From the NCBI RefSeq assembly GCF_002028455.1, contig NZ_MWUM01000002.1, positions 124,001 to 188,000 on the forward strand: a stretch of DNA of 64,000 nucleotides, given 5' to 3'. Source of the stretch: Zoogloea sp. LCSB751 (GTDB lineage Bacteria; Pseudomonadota; Gammaproteobacteria; Burkholderiales; Rhodocyclaceae). A program made the translations under genes and the position numbers. The notes beneath the pieces are model-generated. The model did no database searches. It saw only the letters and a list, made by a program, of their open reading frames with translations, and was not told the DNA's origin. Positions 1 to 8,641 of this stretch are shown here, in pieces (position 1 is the first letter of the stretch; each line of letters begins with the position of its first letter).

Positions 1-341
1 CGCGAGTAGTGGCGGTAGGTGTCGAAGTCGGCGGGCAGCAGCAGTGCGTCCGGCGCCAGCTGGGCGGCCTTCATGAGGCCCATGCCGGAATGCACGCCGA
101 GGGCCCGCGCCTCGTAGGTGGCGGTGGTGATCACGCCGCGGCCGACGTAGTCGCGCAGGCGCGGGAAGCGGGTCGGGTCCTCGACCGCTGCGGCGCGGCG
201 ACCGCCCACCACAGCCGGCAGGCCGCGCAGCTGCGGGTAACGCAACAGCTCCACCGACGCGTAGAACGCGTCCATGTCCAGGTGGGCGATGCTGCGAGGA
301 AGCGGGGGCATGGGTCCGGTTGAAGCCGCAAGGGACTTCAT
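1..341 (-). CDS. dinB: DNA polymerase IV (Y family), 5' part only
   Basis: This is the N-terminal 113 codons of a Y-family translesion DNA polymerase; the rest lies beyond the left edge. Seen: residues 22-31 read DMDAFYASVE, the metal-binding motif of the palm domain, followed by GLPAVVGG and by TATYEARALGVHSGM, all standard in DinB. The family bypasses lesions with low fidelity and is often SOS-induced, but I see no LexA box in the short upstream region. I chose the ATG at 341; a second in-frame ATG at 311 would give a protein ten residues shorter and is possible. Function is confident; the length cannot be judged. Confidence 0.9.
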   Translation of the reverse strand, partial: MKSLAASTGPMPPLPRSIAHLDMDAFYASVELLRYPQLRGLPAVVGGRRAAAVEDPTRFPRLRDYVGRGVITTATYEARALGVHSGMGLMKAAQLAPDALLLPADFDTYRHYS

Positions 342-395
342 TGTGCATCAAGGGGCGGCTTTCGGATGTGCGCCGACCCGGGCCAGTCCCACAGG

Positions 396-434
396 CCGCC
401 ACGGACCGGGCTAGCGAGTCCCGGTCCGTGGCGG
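396..434 (-). terminator. Strong hairpin after the phytase-like gene
   Basis: Two perfect 15-nt arms (CCGCCACGGACCGGG and its complement) enclose a 9-nt loop, just downstream of the stop codon at 443 on the minus strand. No U tract follows, so it may be a processing or stability hairpin rather than a classical intrinsic terminator. Confidence 0.5.
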
Positions 435-442
435 CGCGGTGC

Positions 443-1852
443 TTACTTCTTGCGCCGCAGCATCAGGCCGCCGAGGCCCAGGGCCGCCAGCGCCAGGCTG
501 GCCGGTTCGGGGATGTGCTGGGACTGGTAGCCAGCGAGCCGGTCGCTGGTGATGCCGAGCACGAAGAACTGGTTGGGGTTGGCGGTGGGCGTGCCGTTGA
601 CGCCGACGGTATCCAGGAAGTCGTTGTCGTTGGTGACGATCAGGGTGTGCTGCAGCACGCCATCTACCAGCACGTCGGGGCCGAAGGCGAGGCCCTCGAT
701 CTTGGCCGGGATGGTGCGGTCGGTGTAGCCGTTGGCCTTCAGCAGGGCCACCAGGTCCACGAACAGGCTCTTGCCGACGGTCTTGGCGGCCAGCGCGCTT
801 TCGCCGGTGATGCTGCTGACGTCCTGGCCGGTGCTCAGGTCCACTTGGAAGATCTTCTTGAAGCCGGCCTTGGAGTCGTCGCCGAGGCCCTTGCCGTCGC
901 GTTCGTCGATGAGGAATTCGTGGTCGTTGATGGCCACGATCTCGCTGATGCTGGTGTACTTGGGCTTGGCGGCGGTGCCGATGTTCTCCAGCTGGTAGGC
1001 GTATTCGTGGGTGACCTTGCCGGTGGCCAGGTCCACGGTGACGATGCGCACCACGCCGGCGTTGGTGCCGCCGTCCTGGGCCAGCGGGCTCTGCATGATG
1101 CCGACCAGGGTCTTGCCGTCCGGGGTGATGGCCAGGCCTTCCATGCCCTTGTTGGCGACGCGGCCGCTGGTGTTGCCGGCGATCTCGGCGTCGCCGGAGG
1201 CGGACAGGTTGGACACCGCGAACTTGTCGGGCAGTGCGATCACGCCGGTGCGCTCGCCGGTGGCGCGGTCGAAGCGGTAGATGTAGGGGCCGTATTCGTC
1301 GGAGATGTAGACGCTCTTGCCATCGCCGGCGACGCGAATGCCTTCCGGATCGAAGCGGGCGTTGGCGCTGTTGGTGGACAGGCCGGCGGCGAAGGCGTCG
1401 GAGCGGCCGGTGAAGTAGTTCTGGCCCGCGCTGCCGGTCAGCACCGGGGCGCTGCCGTAGTTGAGGGCGGTGGTGCTGGACAGCAGGGTGGTGGCGTTCA
1501 GCGTCGGGGCGAGGGTGGCCACGCTGGCGGCGCTGAAGGTGGCGGAAGACAGGCCCAGGCTGACGGTCTGGAAGCGCGGGATCCAGCTGGTGGTGTTGTC
1601 CACCGCGGCGTTCCAGTTGACGGCGTTGGGGCCGCGGTCGGGCGTCAGCAGGAAGGTGTCGCCGCCGGCCCAGGCGACGGCGGAGCCGAGGCCGCCGAGG
1701 AGGTTGGCGGCGGCGCCGTTTTCCAGCGTGCCGGTGAGGCCGGACAGGTCGGAGCCGGACAGGCTGCCCGTGCCGATCAGGGCGACGCCGGCGTGGGCGG
1801 AGGTGGCCACGAGGGCCGGCATGAGCAGGGCGAGCAGACGGGGGGCGAACAT
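443..1852 (-). CDS. PEP-CTERM protein with esterase-like/phytase-like domain
   Basis: A 469-aa exported protein. An N-terminal signal peptide (about residues 1-22, ending SAHA) is followed by a beta-propeller-like domain of the 'esterase-like activity of phytase' type, with motifs such as FLLTPDRGPNAV near the start and NDNDF near the end. The C-terminus (about 448-469) is a textbook PEP-CTERM sorting signal: PEP, a hydrophobic stretch and a basic tail RRKK. Proteins with this tail are processed by an exosortase and usually belong to the extracellular or EPS-associated proteome; no exosortase gene is in this window. The start has a good ribosome-binding site (AAGGAG). The substrate is unknown and phytase activity should not be assumed. 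Confidence 0.85.
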   Translation of the reverse strand: MFAPRLLALLMPALVATSAHAGVALIGTGSLSGSDLSGLTGTLENGAAANLLGGLGSAVAWAGGDTFLLTPDRGPNAVNWNAAVDNTTSWIPRFQTVSLGLSSATFSAASVATLAPTLNATTLLSSTTALNYGSAPVLTGSAGQNYFTGRSDAFAAGLSTNSANARFDPEGIRVAGDGKSVYISDEYGPYIYRFDRATGERTGVIALPDKFAVSNLSASGDAEIAGNTSGRVANKGMEGLAITPDGKTLVGIMQSPLAQDGGTNAGVVRIVTVDLATGKVTHEYAYQLENIGTAAKPKYTSISEIVAINDHEFLIDERDGKGLGDDSKAGFKKIFQVDLSTGQDVSSITGESALAAKTVGKSLFVDLVALLKANGYTDRTIPAKIEGLAFGPDVLVDGVLQHTLIVTNDNDFLDTVGVNGTPTANPNQFFVLGITSDRLAGYQSQHIPEPASLALAALGLGGLMLRRKK

Positions 1853-1957
1853 CGGAAAAACTCCTTGCAGGTCGGGTAGCTGAATCGACTGAAGCTACGC
1901 GGCCTGCATTTCGCCGAGGTTACACCTCCGTCCGTTTGCAAAGGTTTGCAATGTCGC

Positions 1958-3772
1958 TCAGGCGGCTTCCTCTTCGGCCGCCCGTTCTTCGAGCTGCAGG
2001 GCCCACATCTGCGCGTAAGCGCCGCCGTGGGCGAGCAGTTCGGCATGGCTGCCGCGCTCGACGATGCGGCCCTGGTCGAGGACCAGGATCTCGTCGGCGT
2101 TCATTACCGTGGACAGACGGTGGGCGATGACCAGCGTGGTGCGGCCACGGGCGGCGGCGTCGAGCTGGGTCTGAATGGCCTTCTCGGTCTTCGAGTCGAG
2201 GGCCGAGGTGGCTTCGTCGAAGATCAGGATGTCCGGGTTCTTCAGCAGCGTGCGGGCGATGGCCACGCGCTGCTTCTCGCCGCCGGAGAGCTTGAGGCCG
2301 CGCTCGCCGACGCGGCTCTGCCAGCCGTCCGGCAGGCGGGCGATGAAATCCTCCAGCTGGGCGGCGCGGGCGGCGGCCTCCACCTCCTCGCGGCTGGCAT
2401 CGGGGCGGCCGTACTGGATGTTGTAGAGCAGGGTGTCGTTGAACAGCACGGTGTCCTGCGGGACGATGCCGATCGCGGCGCGCAGGCTGTCCTGGGTCAG
2501 GCTGCGGATGTCCTGGCCGTTGATGCGCACTGCGCCGCCCTGCACGTCGTAGAAGCGGAACAGCAGGCGCGCCAGTGTGGACTTGCCGGAGCCGGAGTGG
2601 CCGACCACCGCCACCGTCTTGCCAGCGGGGATGGTGAAGTCGACGTCGTGGAGGATCGGGCGGCTCGGGTCGTAGGCGAAGTTAACGTCGTCGAAGCTGA
2701 CGCTGGCCGGACCGCGGGTCAGTGCATGGGCACCGGGTGTGTCGGCCACTTCCCGGTGGGTGGCGAGCAGGCCGAACATGCGCTCGATGTCGGTGAGGGC
2801 CTGGCGGATCTCCCGGTACAGCACGCCGAGGAAGTTGAGCGGGATGTAGAGCTGGATCAGGAAGGCATTGACCAGCACCAGGTCGCCGAGGGTCATGCGC
2901 CCGGCGGCTACGCCGTCGGCGGCGCGCCACATCATGGCGGTGACGCCGACGGCGATGATGGCCGCCTGGCCCATGTTGAGGAAGGACAGGGACTTCTGGT
3001 TCTTGATCTGGGCCGCCGTCCATTTTTTCAGCTCGACGTCGTAGCGGCGGGTTTCGAAGGCCTCGTTGTTGAAGTACTTCACCGTCTCGAAGTTGATCAG
3101 GCTGTCGATGGCCCGCGCGTTGGCGGCCGAGTCCAGCTCGTTGGCCTGGCGGCGCAGCGCGGTGCGCCAGTTGGTGACCTTGAAGGTGAAGGTGATGTAC
3201 AGCGCCAGCGTGACGACGGTGATGATCGCGAAACTGGGCTCGTACTTGACCAGCAGGATGGCCAGCACCAGGCCGATTTCGACGAAGGTCGGCAGGATCG
3301 AATACAGCGTGTAGCTGATCAGCGAACCGATGGAGCGAGTGCCGCGCTCGATGTCGCGGGTCAGGCCGCCGGTCTGGCGTTCCAGGTGGAAGCGCAGGGA
3401 CAGCGCGTGCAGGTGGCCGAAGACCTGCAGCGAGATCTCGCGCACCGATTCCTGGGTGACCCGTGCGAAGACGATCTCGCGCAGTTCGGTGAACAGCGAG
3501 GTGGAAAAGCGCAGTGCGCCGTAGGCCACCAGCAGTGCCGCCGGCACCACGATGAAGGCCTGGGAGCGGGAAATGTCGAGGCCGTCCACCAGCTGCTTGA
3601 AGATCAGCGGCACGGTGACATTGGCGAACTTGGCCGAGATCAGGCAGGTGAGGGCAAACAGCACCCGCCACTTGTAGGCCCACAGGTAGGGCAGCAGCTT
3701 CTGGATGGTCTGCCAGTCATGGCGTTCGCCGCTGGCGGGCAGGGGCGCGGGGCCGGAAGGGGAGCGTCGCAT
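1958..3772 (-). CDS. atm1: Atm1/HMT-type ABC exporter, fused permease-ATPase
   Basis: A 604-aa half-transporter with six membrane helices in the N-terminal ~320 residues, then one nucleotide-binding domain. Seen: Walker A GHSGSGKST, signature LSGGEKQRVAIA, Walker B ILIFDEATSALD and the H-loop IAHRLST. The stretch RQTGGLTRDIERGTRSIGSL in the permease is characteristic of the Atm1/ABCB7 class, which exports glutathione-linked sulfur or metal conjugates in the bacterial homologues. It lies upstream of the PEP-CTERM gene on the same strand but is separated by about 100 bp, so cotranscription is uncertain. Substrate assignment comes from the family only. Confidence 0.88.
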   Translation of the reverse strand: MRRSPSGPAPLPASGERHDWQTIQKLLPYLWAYKWRVLFALTCLISAKFANVTVPLIFKQLVDGLDISRSQAFIVVPAALLVAYGALRFSTSLFTELREIVFARVTQESVREISLQVFGHLHALSLRFHLERQTGGLTRDIERGTRSIGSLISYTLYSILPTFVEIGLVLAILLVKYEPSFAIITVVTLALYITFTFKVTNWRTALRRQANELDSAANARAIDSLINFETVKYFNNEAFETRRYDVELKKWTAAQIKNQKSLSFLNMGQAAIIAVGVTAMMWRAADGVAAGRMTLGDLVLVNAFLIQLYIPLNFLGVLYREIRQALTDIERMFGLLATHREVADTPGAHALTRGPASVSFDDVNFAYDPSRPILHDVDFTIPAGKTVAVVGHSGSGKSTLARLLFRFYDVQGGAVRINGQDIRSLTQDSLRAAIGIVPQDTVLFNDTLLYNIQYGRPDASREEVEAAARAAQLEDFIARLPDGWQSRVGERGLKLSGGEKQRVAIARTLLKNPDILIFDEATSALDSKTEKAIQTQLDAAARGRTTLVIAHRLSTVMNADEILVLDQGRIVERGSHAELLAHGGAYAQMWALQLEERAAEEEAA

Positions 3773-3850
3773 TGTTCTTTGAATGTGGGGGCGGCTGCAT
3801 GTGCCCCGCTGCGTGAATTGACGAAGCCGATTGTAGGGGCGACTTCATCG

Positions 3851-3915
3851 TTGGGGCGAATTCATTCGCCCTCCGCTGCTTCGATGGCGTTCGAGGGCGA
3901 ATGAATCCGCCCCAA
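3851..3915. repeat. Palindromic intergenic repeat, copy 1
   Basis: Two 23-bp arms (3851-3873 and 3893-3915) pair with a single mismatch around a 19-bp centre. The core GGGGCGAATTCATTCGCCC recurs at 21284, 28107 and 32603, making a dispersed REP/BIME-like family. This copy lies between the ABC exporter and the LysE-type gene. A truncated extra piece (TAGGGGCGACTTCAT) just upstream, near 3834, may be the remains of a further unit. Confidence 0.85.
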
Positions 3916-3922
3916 CGGGCGT

Positions 3923-4549
3923 TTAGTTGTCGCTGGCCGCCAGGCGTATGGCGAGGCCGATGAACAGTACGCCGCACAGGCGGTCGAGCCACGGGCCCAG
4001 GCGCGGGCGGCGGGCCAGCAGGCGGCCGATGGTGCCGGCGGCCAGCGCCAGTCCGCCGAACACAATGACGGTCTGGGCGGCGAAGACGGCGCCAAGGGCC
4101 AGCATCTGCAGGCTTGGGGTGCCGGTGGCCGGATCGGTGAACTGGGGCAGGAAGGCCAGGAAGAACAGGCCGACCTTGGGGTTCAGCGCGTTGGCGACGA
4201 AGCCGCGGCGCAGGTCGCGCCGCCACGGCTGGGCCGGCAGGCCGCCGGTCGGGGCGAGACGGCCACCGCTGCGCAAGGCCTGGATGCCCAGCCACAGCAG
4301 CCACGCCGCGCCGGCCAGCTTGACCGCCAGCAGGAGGCCGGGCGATGCCCGCACTACCGCCGCGATGCCGAGGGCCGCCCAGGCGGTGTGGGTCGCGCAG
4401 CCGGCGGCGCAGCCCATGCCGAAGGCCAGACCGGCGCGGCGGCCGCGGGCCAGGCTGTGGCCAATGACCATCAGGTTGTCAGGGCCTGGCGCGAGGGTGA
4501 TCAGGACCGAAATGCCGAGGAAGGCGAGGAGGGTGTCGAGGCTGGGCAT
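3923..4549 (-). CDS. LysE/RhtB family amino-acid exporter
   Basis: A 208-aa inner-membrane protein with about six hydrophobic segments. The N-terminal LAPGPDNLMVIGHSLARGRRAG and the mid-protein NALNPKVGLFFLAFLPQF are the family hallmarks. Members export amino acids or homoserine lactone-like compounds; the substrate here cannot be read from the sequence. The gene stands alone between an intergenic repeat and the chemoreceptor gene on the same strand, with about 65 bp to the latter. Confidence 0.88.
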   Translation of the reverse strand: MPSLDTLLAFLGISVLITLAPGPDNLMVIGHSLARGRRAGLAFGMGCAAGCATHTAWAALGIAAVVRASPGLLLAVKLAGAAWLLWLGIQALRSGGRLAPTGGLPAQPWRRDLRRGFVANALNPKVGLFFLAFLPQFTDPATGTPSLQMLALGAVFAAQTVIVFGGLALAAGTIGRLLARRPRLGPWLDRLCGVLFIGLAIRLAASDN

Positions 4550-4614
4550 GGCGCCCGATTCTCGGCGGTGCGGGAGGGCGCGTCAATGCGTGGCGCGCCC
4601 CTGTTCCGTCGGCA

Positions 4615-5748
4615 TCAGTGGCGGTGCCCGCCTTCTTCCAGGCACAGGATGGACGGGTCGTTCAGTGCCGCCTCGCCCATCCTTTGCAGGTTGTCGAGGA
4701 CCCGCATGGAGGACTGCTCCATGCTGTCCAGGTGCCGAAGGACGGCGTCCATGTCGTTGTCGGCATGGGCCTTCAGTACCTCCACGCCGGCCCGGTGCAC
4801 CTCGATGTGGGGTGGCTCGACTTCCCGGTAGCCCGGCAGCTGGCTGAAGCAGGCGCGGCCTTCGCCTTCGTAGTACCACTTGCCGAGACGGCAGGCGGTA
4901 TGGGTGGCGAGATCCTGGGCCTTTAGATCGAGCAGGCCGAAGACCGCCAGATAGATGCGGAACTTGAAGACGATGTGGTCGATCTTGGCGACCTCGACGA
5001 AGCTCTTCGCGGCGCTGCCGGCGATGACATTCTCCATGTTGGCCGACAGGCCCATCAGCAGACGCATGTCCTCGGTGGCCTTCTGGCCGCGGTCGCTGAA
5101 GCGGCCGGAGGCCTCGGCCAGGCGCTGCATGCTGTCGCGGGCCTTGGTCGAGTCGTCGTGGATGCGTTCCACCAGGGTCGAGATGTCGGCGGTGGCGCTG
5201 GAGGTACGCTCGGCCAGCTTGCGCACCTCGTCGGCGACCACCGCGAAGCCGCGGCCGGCCTCCCCGGCGCGGGCGGCCTCGATGGCCGCGTTGAGGGCCA
5301 GCAGGTTGGTCTGGTCGGCCACGCCACGGATCAGATTGACGATGGCCCCGATCTCGTCGGCGCGCTGGGCAAGGGTGTCCACTTCGGCGGCGGACTTGTC
5401 CGATTCGGCGGCCAGGCGCTGCAGGCTCTCGGCGATCTCGGTGGTGGCCTGGCCGCTGGCCTTGGACACATGGGCGGCCTCGACGGCCTTGTCCTTTTCC
5501 TCGTGCAGCAGGCCGGCCATCTCGGCCAGGCTGCCCTGGGCGCCGCTCAGCGACGAGCCGAACTCGGCCATGCGCTGGACGACACCGAGCAGGTTCTCGC
5601 ACTGGATGCGCTTTGCGTCTTCCGCTTTGCGCAAGCCGTCGATTTCCTGCTGGAGCGCCTCGTTCTCGCCTTTTAGTCTTGCCTCTCGATCTCCGGCGCT
5701 GCGGAGTTGAGCCTGGAGGTTCTCGTATGCTGTCCTGCTGATCCACAT
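4615..5748 (-). CDS. Cytosolic methyl-accepting chemotaxis protein with CZB domain
   Basis: A 377-aa soluble chemoreceptor with no membrane segment. An N-terminal coiled coil (about residues 5-50) leads into the signalling hairpin, whose tip reads [19 protein letters not shown] and EVRKLAERT. The C-terminal ~110 residues form a CZB zinc-binding domain, recognised from the conserved His in [11 protein letters not shown], the block [15 protein letters not shown] and the later PHIEVH (3 His and 1 Cys as ligands). In the family CZB senses zinc and hypochlorous acid. I chose [12 protein letters not shown] as start because it matches the usual beginning of such receptors; an upstream ATG at 5859 would add 37 unstructured residues. 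CheA/CheW partners are not in the window. Confidence 0.85.
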   Translation of the reverse strand: MWISRTAYENLQAQLRSAGDREARLKGENEALQQEIDGLRKAEDAKRIQCENLLGVVQRMAEFGSSLSGAQGSLAEMAGLLHEEKDKAVEAAHVSKASGQATTEIAESLQRLAAESDKSAAEVDTLAQRADEIGAIVNLIRGVADQTNLLALNAAIEAARAGEAGRGFAVVADEVRKLAERTSSATADISTLVERIHDDSTKARDSMQRLAEASGRFSDRGQKATEDMRLLMGLSANMENVIAGSAAKSFVEVAKIDHIVFKFRIYLAVFGLLDLKAQDLATHTACRLGKWYYEGEGRACFSQLPGYREVEPPHIEVHRAGVEVLKAHADNDMDAVLRHLDSMEQSSMRVLDNLQRMGEAALNDPSILCLEEGGHRH

Positions 5749-6017
5749 GGTGTTGCCTGACTGTGCTGATGGGTAAGCGTGACCCCGGTGCGGGGGCGAT
5801 TCATTTCGCCTCGACATGGCGCCCTGCCTTATAGCGGCAGGCGTCGGGAATGTCTGCATTGTCCTGCCGGGAATTCCGTTACGCTTTGTGAAAGGTCAAT
5901 ATGTTTGATGATATTGATGTTTTTGATGTTTTTGTGCGTCGGGTCGAGCGTGCCCCGTACGGTCGGTGTTTTGCGCAAATGGCTTTGGGGGCGGACCTCA
6001 TGTCTGCGATGGCCAGC

Positions 6018-6033
6018 TGTCATGAAACCGACA
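6018..6033 (+). promoter_or_regulatory. NifA-type upstream activator site (TGT-N10-ACA)
   Basis: The sequence TGTCATGAAACCGACA fits TGT-N10-ACA exactly. It lies about 97 bp upstream of the -24 element of the promoter at 6129-6144, within the usual distance for NifA enhancer sites. One match to a six-base pattern is weak alone; position and the good sigma-54 promoter raise its weight. Confidence 0.5.
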
Positions 6034-6052
6034 AAACGCGACTGTTTGTCGG
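6028..6052. promoter_or_regulatory. Inverted repeat CCGACAAA / TTTGTCGG
   Basis: Perfect 8-bp arms (6028-6035 and 6045-6052) with a 9-bp spacer. It overlaps the right half of the NifA-type site, so a repressor bound here could compete with the activator. The binding protein is unknown. Confidence 0.35.
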
Positions 6053-6128
6053 GCGCTCTGACCGGGCTTCGGACCACGGCATACACGCGGAGCCGCGTCC
6101 TTGCTCGCTACACGCAAGCTTTAGGGGC

Positions 6129-6144
6129 GGGCACCGATCTTGCT
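6129..6144 (+). promoter_or_regulatory. Sigma-54 (-24/-12) promoter of the nitroreductase operon
   Basis: GGGCACCGATCTTGCT matches the RpoN consensus TGGCACG-N4-TTGCW except at positions 1 and 7. The invariant GG (6130-6131) and GC (6142-6143) have the required 10-bp spacing. A start about 12 bases downstream leaves a leader of roughly 22 nt before the ATG at 6177. Confidence 0.7.
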
Positions 6145-6176
6145 GAATCGGGGCAAACCCATTTTGCCTCCGCATC

Positions 6177-7778
6177 ATGCCCGAGACCCTCGCCGCCCCG
6201 CCCGATGTCATGCCTGCCCCTCTGTCCGCCGCGGCGGTGGTGCAGGCCTACCATCAGCGGACCAAGCACCGCTTCGAAGCCTATGCCGCCAGCCCCGGTA
6301 CGCTGGACTGGGATGCCCAGCCGGCGGCTTTCCGCCATTACGAGGGCGTGCCGCCGATCGAGCTGCCGCTGGCCCGCGCCGAGGACCTGACTGCGGCGCC
6401 GGTCACCCCGGCCATTCCCGATCTGGCCAGCATCGGCGCGCTGTTGCATCTGTCCTTCGGCCTGACCGCCTGGAAGACCCTCGGGCCGGACCGCTGGGCG
6501 GTGCGTGCCAATCCGTCGAGCGGCAACCTGCACCCGGTCGAGGCCTACGTGATCGTGGCCGGTATTCCGGAACTGGCCGACGGGCTTTACCACTACCGCC
6601 CGGAAATCCATGCGCTGGAGCTGCGGGCGGTCCATCTGCAGCCGGTGGCGGCTGGCCCTGTGCTGGCGGTCGGCCTGTCCTGCGTGATGTGGCGGGAGGC
6701 CTGGAAGTACGGTGAGCGGGCCTTCCGCTACTGCCAGCTGGACGCCGGGCATGCCCAGGCCTGCCTCGGCTATGCCGCGGCTCTGCTGGGCTGGCATACG
6801 GTCGAGCAGCCGCAGGTCGGCAGCCACACACTGGCCAGCCTGCTGGGGCTGGACCGGGCGGCGGAGTTTCCCGGCAAGCGGGCCGAGGTCAGCCAGGAGG
6901 AGGCGGAACTGCTGCTGGTGCTGGATTTCGCCGGCTGTGCCACCCGGCTGGAGCCCGCAGCCCTGCACGAAGCCAGCGCGGCGGCCCGCTGGCAGGGTGT
7001 GGCCAGCCTGATCGACCGTTTTCCGATGTTCCGCTGGCCGGTCATTGCCGATGTGGCCGCGGCGACGCGGCGGGCCGACGACAGCGGTGCTGCGTCCAAC
7101 CCCCAGCGCATCCCGCGCGTGCAGCCGGCGGCGCTGATTCTGCGACGGCGCAGCGCCCAGCGCTTCGATCCCGCCCACGTGATGGGGCGGGCCGAATTCG
7201 AGCGCTTGCTGGAGGCCTTGCGGCCGGCGGCGGACGCGCGCATCGGGCTGTTGATGTTCATCCATCGGGTCGACGGCCTGGCGCCCGGGGTTTATTTCCT
7301 GCCACGCGGCGCTCTCGACGGTGGCCTGGCGCAGCGCCTGCAGGCCCGCTACAAGCTGCTGCCGGTGGACGGACTGCCGGCTGCCGACGCGCTTTTCAGC
7401 CTGGCCCCGGCGGACCCGCTGGAGCTGCGTCGGGTGGCCCGTAGCCTGCACTGCCACCAGGACATCGCGTCGAACGCCAGCATCGCCTTCGGCATGCTGG
7501 CGCCCTTCGCCGAGCGGGTCGAGGCCGATCCGCCGGCTTACCGCGACCTGTACCGGGAGGCCGGCGCCCTCGGCCAGGTGCTCTACCTGGAAGCCGAGGC
7601 GCTGGGCCTGCGCGGCACCGGCATCGGCTGCTTCTTCGACGATCCGGTGCACAGCGTGGCCGGCCTCGACGACGGCGTGTTCCAGACCCTCTACCACTTC
7701 ACCATCGGCCTGCCGGTGATCGACGGCCGCGTTGAAACCACGCCCCCCTACCCGGGGCGCAAGGATGCCCTGCGATGA
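6177..7778 (+). CDS. Double-domain SagB/ThcOx-like nitroreductase family protein
   Basis: A 533-aa protein made of two nitroreductase-fold halves. The first (about 60-270) has RANPSSGNLHPVEAY and GLYHYRPEIHALE, typical of SagB/ThcOx FMN oxidoreductases; the second (about 320-520) starts at ILRRRSAQRFD and ends with EAGALGQVLYLEAEALGL. SagB-type enzymes oxidise azolines or similar rings with FMN, but no RiPP precursor or cyclodehydratase lies nearby, so the substrate is open. The gene overlaps the next by 4 bp. There is no obvious Shine-Dalgarno sequence at the ATG, so the start is a best guess. The promoter suggests expression under nitrogen-fixing or nitrogen-limited conditions. Confidence 0.8.
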   Translation: MPETLAAPPDVMPAPLSAAAVVQAYHQRTKHRFEAYAASPGTLDWDAQPAAFRHYEGVPPIELPLARAEDLTAAPVTPAIPDLASIGALLHLSFGLTAWKTLGPDRWAVRANPSSGNLHPVEAYVIVAGIPELADGLYHYRPEIHALELRAVHLQPVAAGPVLAVGLSCVMWREAWKYGERAFRYCQLDAGHAQACLGYAAALLGWHTVEQPQVGSHTLASLLGLDRAAEFPGKRAEVSQEEAELLLVLDFAGCATRLEPAALHEASAAARWQGVASLIDRFPMFRWPVIADVAAATRRADDSGAASNPQRIPRVQPAALILRRRSAQRFDPAHVMGRAEFERLLEALRPAADARIGLLMFIHRVDGLAPGVYFLPRGALDGGLAQRLQARYKLLPVDGLPAADALFSLAPADPLELRRVARSLHCHQDIASNASIAFGMLAPFAERVEADPPAYRDLYREAGALGQVLYLEAEALGLRGTGIGCFFDDPVHSVAGLDDGVFQTLYHFTIGLPVIDGRVETTPPYPGRKDALR

Positions 7779-8617
7779 ATTCCACGACCACTCCCTCTTC
7801 TGCCCAGACCCATGCCGGCGGCTTCGTCCGCATCGATGCGGATACCGCCGCCGACCTGATCCACCGTCGCGGCAACACCACGCTGCCGGCCCTGGCCGTC
7901 TTCGACGTGCGCGACCGTACGACCTTCGAGCGGCGCCACATCGCCGGGGCCGAACATCTCACCGAGGCCCTGCTCGGCGGCACGATCCGCCGCCTGCCGA
8001 AGAGCACGCCGGTGCTGATCTATTGCTACCACGGCAATGCCAGCCAGGTGTATGCGGAGATGTTCGCCGACTTCCGCTTCGCCGAGGTGTACAGCGTCGA
8101 TGGCGGTTTCGAGCCCCTCAACGCGGCGCTGGCACAGCGTACTGGCGGCCTCGCCTCGGTGGCCCTGCCGCCGCAGGCCAGCGAGGCGCTGAAGGCTTTC
8201 GTCGCCGAGTTCGACTTCGACCCGACCGACCTGGATGCCGCACGTGCCCAGGGCCTCACGCCGCTGATGCGGGCGGCCTATGCTGGCTCCGCCGGACTGG
8301 TGGAGGAACTGCTGGCGGCCGGCGTCAATCCGGCGCGCCGCAACGGCGATGGCAACAACGCCCTGTGGCTGGCCTGCGTGTCGCGCGACAAGGCGACGCT
8401 GGCGCGCCTCATCGCGGCTGGCATCGACGTGGACAACGTTAATGACACCGGGGCGACCTGCCTCATGTACGCCGCGTCCAGTGGCCGTGCGGAGGTGGTC
8501 GAGGTGCTGCTGGCCGCCGGAGCCGACCCCTACATCCGCAACTTCGACGACGCCCGCGCGGTGGACCTGGCGTCCACCGTCGGTTGCCTGAAGCTGCTGC
8601 GCCACACCGCCAACTGA
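7775..8617 (+). CDS. Rhodanese-like domain plus ankyrin repeats
   Basis: A 280-aa soluble protein. Residues ~15-115 form a rhodanese domain: VFDVRDRTTFERRHIAGAEHL and then PVLIYCYHGNASQVYA, where Cys in YCYHGN is the usual active-site cysteine, so sulfurtransferase activity is plausible. Residues ~150-275 hold three to four ankyrin repeats (GLTPLMRAAYAGS, GNNALWLACVSRD, GATCLMYAASSGR). It is translationally coupled to the nitroreductase (ATGA overlap) and followed after 24 bp by the third gene. The combination recalls rhodanese genes found in nif regions of diazotrophs such as Azotobacter; that link is from memory and is not proven here. Confidence 0.82.
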   Translation: MNSTTTPSSAQTHAGGFVRIDADTAADLIHRRGNTTLPALAVFDVRDRTTFERRHIAGAEHLTEALLGGTIRRLPKSTPVLIYCYHGNASQVYAEMFADFRFAEVYSVDGGFEPLNAALAQRTGGLASVALPPQASEALKAFVAEFDFDPTDLDAARAQGLTPLMRAAYAGSAGLVEELLAAGVNPARRNGDGNNALWLACVSRDKATLARLIAAGIDVDNVNDTGATCLMYAASSGRAEVVEVLLAAGADPYIRNFDDARAVDLASTVGCLKLLRHTAN

Positions 8618-8641
8618 ACGAAGCCCGACAGGAGAACCGCG

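Larger units (their letters stand above)
5749..6176. other. Divergent intergenic region, chemoreceptor / nitroreductase operon
   Basis: This 428-bp stretch has no credible gene. It begins with the leader of the chemoreceptor, then turns AT-rich around 5895-5940 (repeated TTTGATG/TTGATGTTTT), which may be a bend or IHF-type region. It then holds a NifA-type site (6018-6033), an overlapping dyad (6028-6052) and a sigma-54 promoter (6129-6144), each listed separately. Confidence 0.7.

Noticed and set aside
342..395. LexA box for dinB
   Set aside because: No CTGT-N8-ACAG-like sequence was found in the upstream region.
1946..3904. Very long open frames opposite real genes, for example 1946-3904 (+), 19282-23193 (-), 32742-35606 (+) and 36984-40367 (-)
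   Set aside because: They mirror well-identified genes in GC-rich DNA; their translations are low-complexity in His, Gln, Ala and Gly, and match no family.
6120..6176. c-di-GMP (GEMM-I) riboswitch, because of GGGGCAAACC and GCCTCC before the nitroreductase gene (and GGGCAAACCC before 12020)
   Set aside because: The other conserved parts (CACGCA before it, GACGCAAAGCC after it, the GNRA loop and receptor) are missing or in the wrong order; a sigma-54 promoter explains the first region better.
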